Positions 55,853-64,000 of a stretch of 64,000 nucleotides of DNA are shown here, piece by piece (position 1 is the stretch's first letter; the number at the start of each line of letters is the position of its first letter). This stretch comes from Helicobacter anatolicus. Its GTDB lineage: Bacteria > Campylobacterota > Campylobacteria > Campylobacterales > Helicobacteraceae. The notes under the pieces were generated by a model that saw only the letters and a list, made by a program, of their open reading frames with translations, was not told where the DNA came from and did not search any database. Position numbers and translations under genes: made by a program. The stretch lies in assembly GCF_021300615.1 (NCBI RefSeq), contig NZ_JAJTMY010000001.1, forward strand, positions 257,095-321,094. Direction: 5' to 3'.

Positions 55853-56930
55853 TATATTGTTCCTTTAAGAATCTAAGATACCTTCCAACTCCCTCATATA
55901 CAAGTATCGTGGGATTATAATCCACCTCTTTCTTTGCTTTTTGTATATTTGGGCATCTTCTTTGAGGATTATGTGTTAGATAATCTTTTTCTTTGGATTG
56001 ATCATAAATAGCTTTTCCTGTATAGCCAAAAATCTCTTTTCCTTGTTGCACATATATATTTGAGAGTTCTGTGATTGAAATTTCTGGCTTATCTATTCCA
56101 ATATTGAAATAGTCAAAACGATCGTGTAATAAAACTTTTAGATAGCCAGAGATTGCATCTGATATATAGCAAAAAGTTCTAGTAGGAGTTCCTTGACTTA
56201 GTATTTTAATATCTATATTTTGAATTACTGCTTGTGCAAAGTCAGCAACAACCCTTTTGTCATTAACACCGATACCAGGTCCATAGTTATTAAAAGGTCT
56301 TGCTATTGTAATTGGCATTTGGTATTTTTGGTGGAATAAGTAACAAATTGTTTCCCCAAATCTTTTTGATTCATCATAGCATGCTCTTGGGCCAATACAA
56401 GCTACATTGCCGCGATATTCTTCCGAAGTTGGTATATTTTCTAATGAAGGATCTCCATAGATTTCAGAACTCGAAAAAAATAAAAAACCTTTTAATGCTC
56501 TATTTTTGTAAAACTCTAGTAGGTTTCTTAGTCCCCAGACATTTGCATCTAGTGTCTCAATTGGATATGCCCTATAAAAACTAGGAGAAGCAATACTTGC
56601 TGCATGAATAATTAAATTTGCATCAGCAGCATTTGGAATTGTTGCAATATCATCTTTAATGATATTAAATTCATTGATTTCTAGGATATTGCCAGAATCT
56701 TGCATCAGAAGATCTAGCCACTTTGGTTTACCAAACATAAAATTATCAAGACCAATAATTTTTTTTAGATTCAAAGTTTTTGCATATTGCACAAAGAAGT
56801 GCATAAGATAGAAACCCAAAAAACCGCCACATCCTGTAACAAGTATGGTGGAATCTTGAAGTTTTTTCTTTTGTGTAGAGTTTAAGCTTTCAAAGATATA
56901 GTTTAAATCTTCATTTACAATATGATTCAT
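55839..56930 (-). CDS. NAD-dependent epimerase, UDP-glucuronate decarboxylase-like
   Basis: 363 residues. ILVTGCGGFLGFYLMHFF is the NAD-binding site; catalytic YxxxK is in RACYDESKRFGET; ARPFNNYGPG and VNDKRVVADFAQAVIQNID match UDP-xylose synthases (UXS), whose RxV-ADF block is characteristic; TRTFCYISDAISGYLKVL is also typical. With ugd downstream and overlapping, conversion of UDP-glucuronate to UDP-xylose is a reasonable inference. An N-terminal extension of about 25 residues precedes the Rossmann domain. dTDP- or CDP-hexose 4,6-dehydratase is an alternative. Confidence 0.75.
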   Translation of the reverse strand: MNHIVNEDLNYIFESLNSTQKKKLQDSTILVTGCGGFLGFYLMHFFVQYAKTLNLKKIIGLDNFMFGKPKWLDLLMQDSGNILEINEFNIIKDDIATIPNAADANLIIHAASIASPSFYRAYPIETLDANVWGLRNLLEFYKNRALKGFLFFSSSEIYGDPSLENIPTSEEYRGNVACIGPRACYDESKRFGETICYLFHQKYQMPITIARPFNNYGPGIGVNDKRVVADFAQAVIQNIDIKILSQGTPTRTFCYISDAISGYLKVLLHDRFDYFNIGIDKPEISITELSNIYVQQGKEIFGYTGKAIYDQSKEKDYLTHNPQRRCPNIQKAKKEVDYNPTILVYEGVGRYLRFLKEQYNEVR

Positions 56931-56939
56931 TGTTTCTCC

Positions 56940-57770
56940 TTATTGCCATTTTTTCCACGGAGCGCAGTTGTGTTGCCATAAATACTGAAGGTCATTTTTG
57001 TCTTTTAAAGTATCCATACATTTCCAAAAACCATGATGTTTATAAGCATATAGCTCCCCATCTTTAGCTAGATCTCTAAGAGGGTCTTCTTCAAAAACAA
57101 CACTAAGTGGATCTTCTTGTATGGATAGTTTTTTTTGTTGAGCTTGATAAATATAATCAAAAACTTTAGGTTCGCACACAAAAAATCCTCCATTGATATA
57201 ACCAGAGTCATTGATATTTGCGTCCCCTTTGGGTTTTTCTACAAAACTATTGATTTGATTAGTTGTATTATTAATATCTAAGACACCAAATCTGCCATTT
57301 GGCAAAATTGAAGTCATTGTTATTGCTTTTTTGTGTTTTTTATGAAAATCTAATAATTTATTGATATCAACATCACAAAGCCCATCGCCATAGGTAAGCA
57401 TAAAAGTTTCATTATTTACAAAGTCTTTTGCATGGTAGATTCTACTACCGGTCATTGTATCTTGTCCTGTATATAACATTGTAACCTTCCAGGGTTCAAT
57501 CCTCATTTTATGCATATGGACATCATTATTAGACATATCAATCGTAATATCAGAATATCTTGCATAATAGTTCAAAAAATATTCTTTGATTACATGACCT
57601 TTATACCCTGTTAATATAATAAAATCATTAAAGCCATAATGGCTGTAGATTTTCATAATATGCCATAAAATAGGCTTCCCTCCCCCTATTTCCACCATAG
57701 GCTTTGGTTTTAGGGTAGTTTCTTCAGACAACCTTGTTCCAAGTCCGCCAGCAAGAATTAATACCTTCAT
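56940..57770 (-). CDS. rfbF: Glucose-1-phosphate cytidylyltransferase
   Basis: 276 residues. LILAGGLGTRLSEETTLKPK is the nucleotidyltransferase signature with the catalytic Arg and Lys; MVEIGGKPILWHIMKIYSHY, DVHMHKMRIEPWKVTM and TYGDGLCDVDINKLL (metal site) match the CDP-glucose-forming RfbF/DdhA subfamily. PNGRFGVLDI and FVEKPKGD are also conserved. The product CDP-glucose is the entry to 3,6-dideoxyhexoses and related CDP sugars. First well-supported gene of the sugar-nucleotide run; gap of 9 bases to the epimerase. Confidence 0.9.
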   Translation of the reverse strand: MKVLILAGGLGTRLSEETTLKPKPMVEIGGGKPILWHIMKIYSHYGFNDFIILTGYKGHVIKEYFLNYYARYSDITIDMSNNDVHMHKMRIEPWKVTMLYTGQDTMTGSRIYHAKDFVNNETFMLTYGDGLCDVDINKLLDFHKKHKKAITMTSILPNGRFGVLDINNTTNQINSFVEKPKGDANINDSGYINGGFFVCEPKVFDYIYQAQQKKLSIQEDPLSVVFEEDPLRDLAKDGELYAYKHHGFWKCMDTLKDKNDLQYLWQHNCAPWKKWQ

Positions 57771-57893
57771 GTTTCCTCAATCTGTTTAACTTTTTTCTCA
57801 TTATATCAGTTTCATGGTTTAATTACAAGATATGCCTAAAATTGGCATGAGTGACCGAGGTATTGAAAACTTTATGAAATAAATATATTTTGT

Positions 57894-58805
57894 TTATTTT
57901 TTTGATATTATTTTTGAAACTTGAGGGTAATGCTCTAATATTTTTTCAAGTTGAACTTGATTTTGACCCCCGATACCATTTTTATCTCCAAGATTTGGAC
58001 TTTCAAAATGAGAAATACTTTTTTTGGGATATTTTATGCTATTGTTTACCACCACTGTTTGAGTGTTTTTTAAAATAGCCATACACCAGAAGTATAAATC
58101 ATCAGCCAGTGGAGCTAATTTTGTTATTTTTTCATAATCAAGAATGTCTTCATGAAGACAGTTTGGGGGATACATTACACCTGCTGCCCCTACAGCTAGG
58201 TGGTTAAGAGAAGGTACTTTGCTTTCTGTAGAAACCCATTTATTTACAGGAGTATGAAGCTCAACTTTGGCTGCTAAATGCGTGTTAATACACATTGGAA
58301 ATTTGCAATAAGATTCCCAAAGAGAGGTTAGCCAATATTTGGGATAATAAATATCATCATCTACAGTTATGATAGGTAGATTAAGATTGAGCTGCAAGGT
58401 TGGAAGGAGTTTTTTGTATGATTTAAGATCTTTACACCATCTAATCTCTATAGCCCCCCCCCCTCTTACTTTTTTGTTTTCTACTATTTTTATTAAAGTT
58501 GTAGGAAGTTTTTTATCAGGAAATTGTTCTGTTGCTAACCATAATATAATTTTTTGAGGAAGTTTATCTTGTCTAATTAATGATTGAAGCGTGTAATGGA
58601 CATATTTGATTCTTGCTGGAAATGATGTGAGAGAAATGATACAGGGTAAAACTTCCTTATCTAATCTTGATTTATGAAATTTAAAAACAATATTCCACCA
58701 TACACGATGAAGAATAACCACGGCTGTATATCTAAAAAATCTGTAAGTATCAACAAGAAGTTGATAGCGTTTTAATCTTGCTCGAAGTTTTTGAAATAAA
58801 GACAT
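57894..58805 (-). CDS. Phase-variable glycosyltransferase (DxD type), in frame
   Basis: 303 residues. IISLTSFPARIKYVHYTLQS is the N-terminal donor-binding start and PIITVDDDIYYPKYWLTSL the DxD site; AVGAAGVMYPPNC and LGDKNGIGGQNQVQLEKIL are shared by a Campylobacterota family of LPS/capsule glycosyltransferases. A G10 tract is read Arg-Gly-Gly-Gly (about 114-117), just before the catalytic part, and the frame is intact, so the gene is on. It is the promoter-proximal gene of the minus-strand locus, separated from rfbF by 123 bases. Acceptor unknown. Confidence 0.8.
   Translation of the reverse strand: MSLFQKLRARLKRYQLLVDTYRFFRYTAVVILHRVWWNIVFKFHKSRLDKEVLPCIISLTSFPARIKYVHYTLQSLIRQDKLPQKIILWLATEQFPDKKLPTTLIKIVENKKVRGGGAIEIRWCKDLKSYKKLLPTLQLNLNLPIITVDDDIYYPKYWLTSLWESYCKFPMCINTHLAAKVELHTPVNKWVSTESKVPSLNHLAVGAAGVMYPPNCLHEDILDYEKITKLAPLADDLYFWCMAILKNTQTVVVNNSIKYPKKSISHFESPNLGDKNGIGGQNQVQLEKILEHYPQVSKIISKK
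58454..58463 (-). repeat. Poly-G tract (G10 on coding strand), phase switch, ON
   Basis: Ten C on the plus strand within the glycosyltransferase gene at 57894-58805, upstream of its DxD motif. Confidence 0.9.
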
Positions 58806-59537
58806 TTGAATCCCTTGATAGTTTTATAAAAAATAAAGTCTTAAATTAGCTTTTCAGCTACGGGTATTTCTTTTAGATAACTTTAGAGGCATTTGACTTT
58901 ATCCAAAAGAAATCCTTAAATAAAACTTAAAAAATGTTGAAATTATAATACTTTTCTAAAAATAAATCAATATAATTATTGATGAAGAATTCAAGGTGAA
59001 TAAGAATCATAGAAGTCAAATAAGTTGCAAAGACTATGTAATGTCTTGTTTGATATTACAGAGAATATTTTTTGCTCCAAACAAAGAGTGGGAGTCGTTA
59101 AAATTTAAAAAGCCAATCAAAAGTTTATTTTATTTGTGTAAAGCAATGCTTTTTCTCAAAAAAATTTATAGAAGGGTAGGGGAGACTTGTCTTGATAATT
59201 TGTTTTGATTAAGTAATAAAAGAATTTTAATCTTTCTAGTCTAAATATTTTTTATTATATAGAGGATATCTTAATGAGAGTATCAAAGGAAGAAAGACAC
59301 TTAAAGACTCCTTTCTTTTTGCAAAAAGTTTTGGTGCTAAAAATACCATGATAAGATTCAATTCCACTATTGCCCATTCCTTTAATGAAAAGTTATTGTT
59401 GGTAATTGTATGTAATACAATCATTGATTTTTGGATAAAAAAGCAAAGTTAAAGAAGATTATAATGCAAATACGCTGCCTTTAGTGGCTGATTTATATTG
59501 AAAAGGAAGAAATAGTGATGTTCTAACATAAGCATAA
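58806..59537. other. Gene-poor region with decayed coding fragments
   Basis: About 730 bases. A 70-codon frame at 58996-59208 (plus) has no ribosome site of note. A plus-strand open stretch ending at 59452, reading SIKGRKTLKDSFLFAKSFGA, has protein-like composition but no start; it may be part of the same decayed gene as the DUF262 remnant downstream. No tRNA, IS end or terminator recognised. The left part must hold the promoter for the glycan operon. Confidence 0.4.
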
Positions 59538-60143
59538 ATAAAAACAGTACGAAAAGCAGAAATTTTAATATGTTCTTTAGCTGGGCTTGGAATTATAACT
59601 AATTTTTTAGTAAAACTAATCAATAAGCCAACTATTGCAGAAGTAAAACCAATTGTTTTTAATGCGTATACCTCATTGTATTCTAAAGGAGAGTTAGATT
59701 TTCAGACAGATACAAAGCAAATTTTAGAAAATGAGATATTGTTTAAAAAACAATTTTTTAAAACAAAAAGACATATTCCAGCACTACTAACTCTTAATCT
59801 TTATGTAAAATATCCAAATCAAGCAGTTAATATTAAAGCTGAAATTGAACATATTTTTCCAAAAACCACACAATGGAGACCAAGTTATACAGGTTGGGAT
59901 AAAGAAGAAGCAGAGTCTTATATTGAATCTATTGGTAATAAAATGTGGCTTGAAAAAAGATTAAATATTAAAGCAGGTAACAATTATTTTGACGACAAGA
60001 AAGAAAAATATAAAGAATCAAAATTTTTAGAGGCACAGGAGTTATCTCGAACCACAAAAAATGATTGGTTAAAGGAAGATATTGAAACAAGAAATGAAGA
60101 AATCTATCAAAGATTAAGAAAGTTTTTTGAGGAAAATATTTAA
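59538..60143 (+). pseudogene. DUF262/DUF1524 remnant (C-terminal part)
   Basis: An open frame from 59538 (after stops at 59529 and 59535) to 60143. Residues resemble the end of a DUF262 protein: AEIEHIFPKTTQW is the DUF1524 HNH motif EHIFPK, IESIGNKMWLEKRLNIKAG corresponds to IGNKILLPKRSNIK of the intact DUF262 gene at 45006, and WLKEDIETRNEEIYQRLRKF to WTKEDITERNKKIYQTLTEF. The N-terminal DUF262 domain with DGQQR is missing, and upstream DNA is full of stops. It comes from a different subfamily than the intact gene, so it is an independent acquisition, now broken. A start at TTG 59676 could still yield a 155-residue HNH piece. Confidence 0.75.
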
Positions 60144-60859
60144 AAATATTTTAATATTAACTTTATATGAATTTAATCTTTGAGTTTGCTTATATATTTA
60201 ATTTTTTAATAGCAAATAATGAGGATTCTATAATTTGCAATCCCTTTGGTAATTTTACTACAGGTATTGCAGTAATTTTGTTGAATGGAAAATTCATAGG
60301 TGCTGAAAAATAAAGTGAGTTTTATAGATATACCCAATAAAGAGAAAAACAGAAAAATTTTAATGTGATGAGTGTGGAGATTCTTATAAGCTATATATGA
60401 ATTATAAAAAATTGTAAAACAATCTTTTATAAATAAGGTTAAAGGATAGTAAAAGCAGTGTAGTAGAGGCAGTAATATCCTGTATTGCAGGTGTATATTT
60501 TTCCTTTGAGGAGGGTTATAGAAGATATATAAAGTTTTTTAAAAATGTATATTAATTTAAGCTTTATTTTTGAATTATTTTAAAAGATATCTTTTTTGGA
60601 GCAATCCTTAAGGAATCTTATTTTTAAGTTGTGTTAAATTCTAGGTTTTGCAAAATATATAAAGTTTCTTTTGTTTGAATTTTATGATTTTTTTAGAAAA
60701 TCTTATAGTCTTTAGTGCAAGTTGAGATATTTTTCTCATGACTTATGACTAATCTAACAAAAAACAAAGTTTTTTACATTAGAATAATTCTGAATAACTT
60801 TTGTAGTTTTTTATCTCTAGAAAAAAATATATTTTTTATATTTTTAGGGGGGCATGAGG
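60144..60859. other. Gene-poor, AT-rich stretch
   Basis: About 715 bases without a convincing gene. A 48-codon frame near 60166-60312 (MNLIFEFAYIFNFLIAN start) lacks a ribosome site. No repeats or RNA genes recognised. Probably decayed DNA continuing from the DUF262 remnant. Confidence 0.45.
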
Positions 60860-61351
60860 TTATTTTAAAGCTCCTTCAAGTTTTAAGAGTTGTAGTTTTT
60901 TATCCAAACCGCTTGCGTATCCGACCAAACTCCCATTAGTACCAATTACTCTGTGGCAGGGCACTATAATCGCGATTTTATTGCTTCCTACAGCCTTGCC
61001 TACCGCTTGAGCTGACATGCGTTTTATATTGCGTCTTTTGGCAATAATTTGTGCAATTTCTCCATAGCTTATTGTCTTCCCAAAAGGGATTTTGCATAAG
61101 ATATCCCATACTTCTTTTTGAAAATCACTACCAATAAAACGCATAGTAACACTAAAATTTGGCTCTTTTGCATTAAAATAAGTTTCCAGCCACTTTTTTG
61201 TCTTTGTTAAAATTGTATTTTCTTGATTTTGAAGGTGTGGGAAGTTTGTGTTTAAATCCAGATCATCTGTAAAATCTAGTGTAATAATACTATTAGAATC
61301 TGCAGTAATTGTAAGACTTCCAAGTGGTGATAAAAAGTTGGTGTAATACAT
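60860..61351 (-). CDS. ogt: Methylated-DNA-[protein]-cysteine S-methyltransferase
   Basis: 163 residues. The C-terminal domain has FQKEVWDILCKIPFGKTISY, the helix-turn-helix segment RMSAQAVGKAVGSNK, and the acceptor Cys132 in IIVPCHRVIGTNG, followed by YASGLDKKLQLLKLEG. It repairs O6-methylguanine by suicide transfer. It lacks the Ada regulatory domain, so it is an Ogt/MGMT-type enzyme. The gene stands alone inside the decayed region; its sequence looks fully intact. Confidence 0.93.
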   Translation of the reverse strand: MYYTNFLSPLGSLTITADSNSIITLDFTDDLDLNTNFPHLQNQENTILTKTKKWLETYFNAKEPNFSVTMRFIGSDFQKEVWDILCKIPFGKTISYGEIAQIIAKRRNIKRMSAQAVGKAVGSNKIAIIVPCHRVIGTNGSLVGYASGLDKKLQLLKLEGALK

Positions 61352-62034
61352 AAAAACTACTCTTTTTGGATTGTAATGATTAGGGCGGTAAGATTTAGGC
61401 TCACGACCTTATCCACTCCAAGGCTACGCACTAATTAGGATATACCATACTCCGATAGTCGCGATTATAGCATAAAAGCTTAGTTTTTATTTTTAATCAA
61501 TATCAAAATACTTTTGGTAATTTTTTTTGTATGACAAGTATGGGAATGATGATTATAGGGCGTTAAGATTTAGACTAGATTCTAATTTTGTTTTAAAATC
61601 CTCTTTGATTAATAAGAAGCTTTTTATTCCATTATAACAAACTATCAAGCAGGATTTGAGTATTACTTTAGTTTTGATGAGAGTAAATATATTTCTAACT
61701 CAAAGTCAAGAGAAGAAAGATAAAGAAGTAGAGAAAAAAGTAAAAAAGAAAGAAGTTTAGATTTGTTTAGGTTAAATTTTTAAAAATATTTAAATTCTCC
61801 ATAGTATCAAATAATTCTGTTAATCAGAGTATTAAATAAAATTCTAAAAAATCATGGAATCTAAAAAATATGATGTGATTTATCAAATCTTTTAGGTTCG
61901 ATATTGTGGTTTTGTATAGTTTAACAATACAAAAAGTAACATTTAAAAATTTTTGTAATTTTTTTTAAAAGCACATAGATATTTTTTAAAATTGTTGTAT
62001 ACACTTGTTGATATACCAAATAAAGAGATAAAAA
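61352..62034. other. Gap before the DUF1561 gene with a short repeat
   Basis: About 680 bases. A 21-base motif TAGGGCGGTAAGATTTAGGC(T) at 61381-61401 recurs with two mismatches at 61556-61576. A 24-codon minus-strand frame (GTG start, RSLGVDKVVSLNLTALIIT) crosses the first copy and is not clearly a gene. An open stretch near 61630-61725 reads IITNYQAGFEYYFSFDESKY and looks like a gene fragment. The right end holds the DUF1561 upstream region with an AAAGAGAT ribosome site. No tRNA recognised. Confidence 0.4.
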
Positions 62035-63936
62035 ATGAATAAAATTTTCTATTTGATCTTATTGATGATTTCTAGTTTACTTTATGCAACAGATTCTATT
62101 ACTCAAAAATTAGCAGATGAACCCCATGATAGATCGTTGGTAGTTGATGTTGGGGAAAAGTACTATTGCTATACACCAACATTTGACAATAATGAAGGTT
62201 ATGTTTTTCTTAGTGAAACAACTTGTGGAACAAGGGCAGCAAATATAGCAAGATATGATGTTTTTGAAAGAATTGCTTTTAAAGTTAAATCCACATGGCT
62301 TTGCTTGACTGCTCCAGATAGCGTCACAGGATATGAAGGAGAACAGAGTCAATCTTGGGATTATGTGGTTTTAAGACCTTGTGTTATTAATGATCCTAAT
62401 CAAAAATTTATTATTAAAAATCGAGCATTCTATACTTATGATGGAAAATATAGGTTACAAGATTATCGTACATATATTGTGATTTCTAAAGATAATTCCT
62501 ATACGAATCAAACATTAAATTTTAGAATGAACACTTGGCTACAAACAGTTGCCAAACCAGTAACATTGGCTATAAAAACACATCTCATTTGGTCATTAAA
62601 AGAAGGTGATAAAGTAGAAAATTATGCAATTGGTAATGGTGGTAGTAGCAAGGTTGAATATGCGCCGTGGCTTTATTATAATACTGATGATGGGAGAATT
62701 TTTTCTTATATTGCCAATAGTGGTAACTTAATGTGTTTATCGAGTTCTCAAACGGATTCGCAAAGTTGGAATTGGGTATCTTGGGTATATTGTAATGACT
62801 TGACACAAAGTCCAGAAAATACTCATTGGAAATTAAGAGCGTTTGTTGATAATAATGGGATTGTTAGTGATGTTAATGGAAATTTATTACGACTAACAAG
62901 ATATGGAACTCATTGGGGGGTAGCTTATACTGCTGCTCTTGATTATGTAGAAACTGACACGACGCATTCTCCTACTTCTGATTTTACACTGTCTAAAGAT
63001 ATAGGAAAATGGCTTAGATATGCTTATGGAAATATGGGAAATAATCTTACATATTGTCCTGCTCCTGGCAAAGTTGAAACTCATAGAAAAAAAAGACAAC
63101 TTCCACCCACTTTTAGTCTTACAGAAGAGTGGACACAAAGACTTTATGCTATAGCAACAACAGCAATAAGTGGAACAACCCCTGCTGTAGGTATTTGTGG
63201 AACATGTTTATTGCATACCCACGAGATGTTGGCTGAACTTATGAGACATGGTTATGGAAATCCTCCAACTACTGGAGGGCATTTTTTTGATGTAATCCCT
63301 CATACAAATCCTTTTATTAACTTTAGAGAAAGATTTCCTGATTTATCAGAAAGGCTAGAGGGAATTATGAATTATAGAAATGTTCCACTTGAAGATGATG
63401 GGGACATGTGGGATCGTAGAAGAAGGGTGATTTATGCCACTAATCAAGCACTTGCTCCACAAAACATTTGGATACCATCACCTATAGCAAGAAACACAGA
63501 AGAAATGCGTGATCTATATGCTAGAATCATGCATTCTCCTTTGGGGTCGATATGGACAATTAGTATGTCTTTTATAAGGCCGATTCAGCCACAACCTCGA
63601 ACTATTGGGCATAGTCAGCCAATTATTAGAACTCAAGAAGGATTAATTTTACTACCCACAAATACACCTTCATGGAGTATGGAGCACTATAGACAAGAGC
63701 TTGCACCAATTACAAATTCTGATGAATTTATCAATAGAATAACTGATCGGGGTGGAAGGCAGATTTTTGCTACTTTTGCATTTATGGTTAGTGAATTTCA
63801 TCAACAAGATACTTATGAGAGTTTTATTTCAGTAAATAACTGTGAAGGTGGTGGTGAGAATAGTAGAGGAAGTGGTAGATATCCTCGAATTAATGCAATT
63901 AATCAGTGTATGCCAGGTCGATGTGCAATACAATAA
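62035..63936 (+). CDS. DUF1561 (PF07598) secreted protein, Leptospira virulence-modifying toxin family
   Basis: 633 residues. MNKIFYLILLMISSLLYATD is a signal peptide. Residues about 35-345 contain two ricin-B/R-type lectin-like units with paired Cys and Trp: YYCYTPTFDNNEGYVFLSET through NDPNQKFIIKNRAFYTYDGK, and MCLSSSQTDSQSWNWVSWVY through LRLTRYGTHWG. The C-terminal half is the DUF1561 core: VGICGTCLLHTHEMLAELMR (386-405), GGHFFDVIPHTNPFINFRER, MWDRRRRVIYATNQAL, WTISMSFIRP. In Leptospira these PF07598 proteins are reported as lectin-DNase AB toxins; members are also known in Bartonella and some Helicobacter. The gene is free-standing in a decayed region. DUF1561 membership is strong; toxin activity is by family inference. 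The mature N-terminus likely begins at about residue 20. Confidence 0.85.
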   Translation: MNKIFYLILLMISSLLYATDSITQKLADEPHDRSLVVDVGEKYYCYTPTFDNNEGYVFLSETTCGTRAANIARYDVFERIAFKVKSTWLCLTAPDSVTGYEGEQSQSWDYVVLRPCVINDPNQKFIIKNRAFYTYDGKYRLQDYRTYIVISKDNSYTNQTLNFRMNTWLQTVAKPVTLAIKTHLIWSLKEGDKVENYAIGNGGSSKVEYAPWLYYNTDDGRIFSYIANSGNLMCLSSSQTDSQSWNWVSWVYCNDLTQSPENTHWKLRAFVDNNGIVSDVNGNLLRLTRYGTHWGVAYTAALDYVETDTTHSPTSDFTLSKDIGKWLRYAYGNMGNNLTYCPAPGKVETHRKKRQLPPTFSLTEEWTQRLYAIATTAISGTTPAVGICGTCLLHTHEMLAELMRHGYGNPPTTGGHFFDVIPHTNPFINFRERFPDLSERLEGIMNYRNVPLEDDGDMWDRRRRVIYATNQALAPQNIWIPSPIARNTEEMRDLYARIMHSPLGSIWTISMSFIRPIQPQPRTIGHSQPIIRTQEGLILLPTNTPSWSMEHYRQELAPITNSDEFINRITDRGGRQIFATFAFMVSEFHQQDTYESFISVNNCEGGGENSRGSGRYPRINAINQCMPGRCAIQ

Positions 63937-64000
63937 ACAAAACAAGAGATAAAGAATGATAGATTTGTAAGTAGTAGAGATTTATAAAATACTATTACAA

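Noticed and set aside
58996..59208. 70-codon plus-strand frame as a small gene
   Set aside because: No ribosome site, no recognisable domain, surrounded by decayed DNA; kept only as part of the gap description.
61378..61460. Possible tRNA or riboswitch downstream of ogt
   Set aside because: G/C-richer and slightly structured, but no T-loop or cloverleaf pairing could be drawn, and a short frame crosses it.

Overview
The window is AT-rich, gene-dense DNA from a Helicobacter-like member of the Campylobacterota. I base this on gene content and order. The run hypA - coiled-coil gene - lpxB - greA - dut - TPR-like gene - lipoprotein - coaX - HP0861-like - gmhB - hldD - hldE - gmhA follows the H. 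pylori HP0869-HP0857 block. cbpA-hspR-rarA follows HP1024-HP1026. The lpoB-like gene, lpp20 and its neighbour follow HP1455-HP1457. Hcp-type Sel1 repeats, tandem Helicobacter-type porins and poly-G phase-variable glycosyltransferases fit the same genus. It is not H. pylori: pstSCAB-phoU-phoBR, hisH/hisG and a CDP/UDP-sugar locus are present.

Layout. 1-3122: a truncated membrane protein, a CoA-binding protein, an EamA exporter and hisH. 3123-4342: a decayed patch with a frameshifted topoisomerase I, probably a mobile-element relic. 4448-9493: fdhU/fdhT selenium genes, an outer-membrane protein, and the heat-shock operon cbpA-hspR-rarA with a recognisable HspR operator. 9602-13341: three tandem porin-like genes. 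13692-27348: ispG, then on the plus strand a beta-propeller/alpha-solenoid protein and the long housekeeping run ending in the ADP-heptose genes. 27345-37118: minus-strand hcp-like gene, PP-loop ATPase, dnaG, and the phosphate regulon phoR-phoB-phoU-pstB-pstA-pstC-pstS with PhoB-like repeats upstream. 37239-42701: a lipoprotein operon split by an MFS cassette that left a perfect 146-bp direct repeat. 42710-47661: two nearly identical DNA methyltransferase genes flanking guaA and a DUF262/HNH gene. 47700-48509: a secreted ADP-ribosyltransferase candidate. 48977-58805: a surface-glycan locus with UDP-glucuronate/UDP-xylose-type and CDP-hexose-type sugar enzymes and four glycosyltransferases, three with poly-G tracts (one off, two on). 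58806-62034: decayed, gene-poor DNA with a DUF262 remnant and ogt. 62035-63936: a secreted DUF1561 protein of the Leptospira virulence-modifying toxin family.

The right third (about 38.7-64 kb) looks accessory: duplications, pseudogenes, switchable glycosyltransferases and two secreted toxin candidates bracketing the glycan locus. The most notable items are the ADP-ribosyltransferase, the DUF1561 protein, the propeller plus 86-residue-repeat protein, and the phase-off GT61 gene whose frame can be reconstructed.
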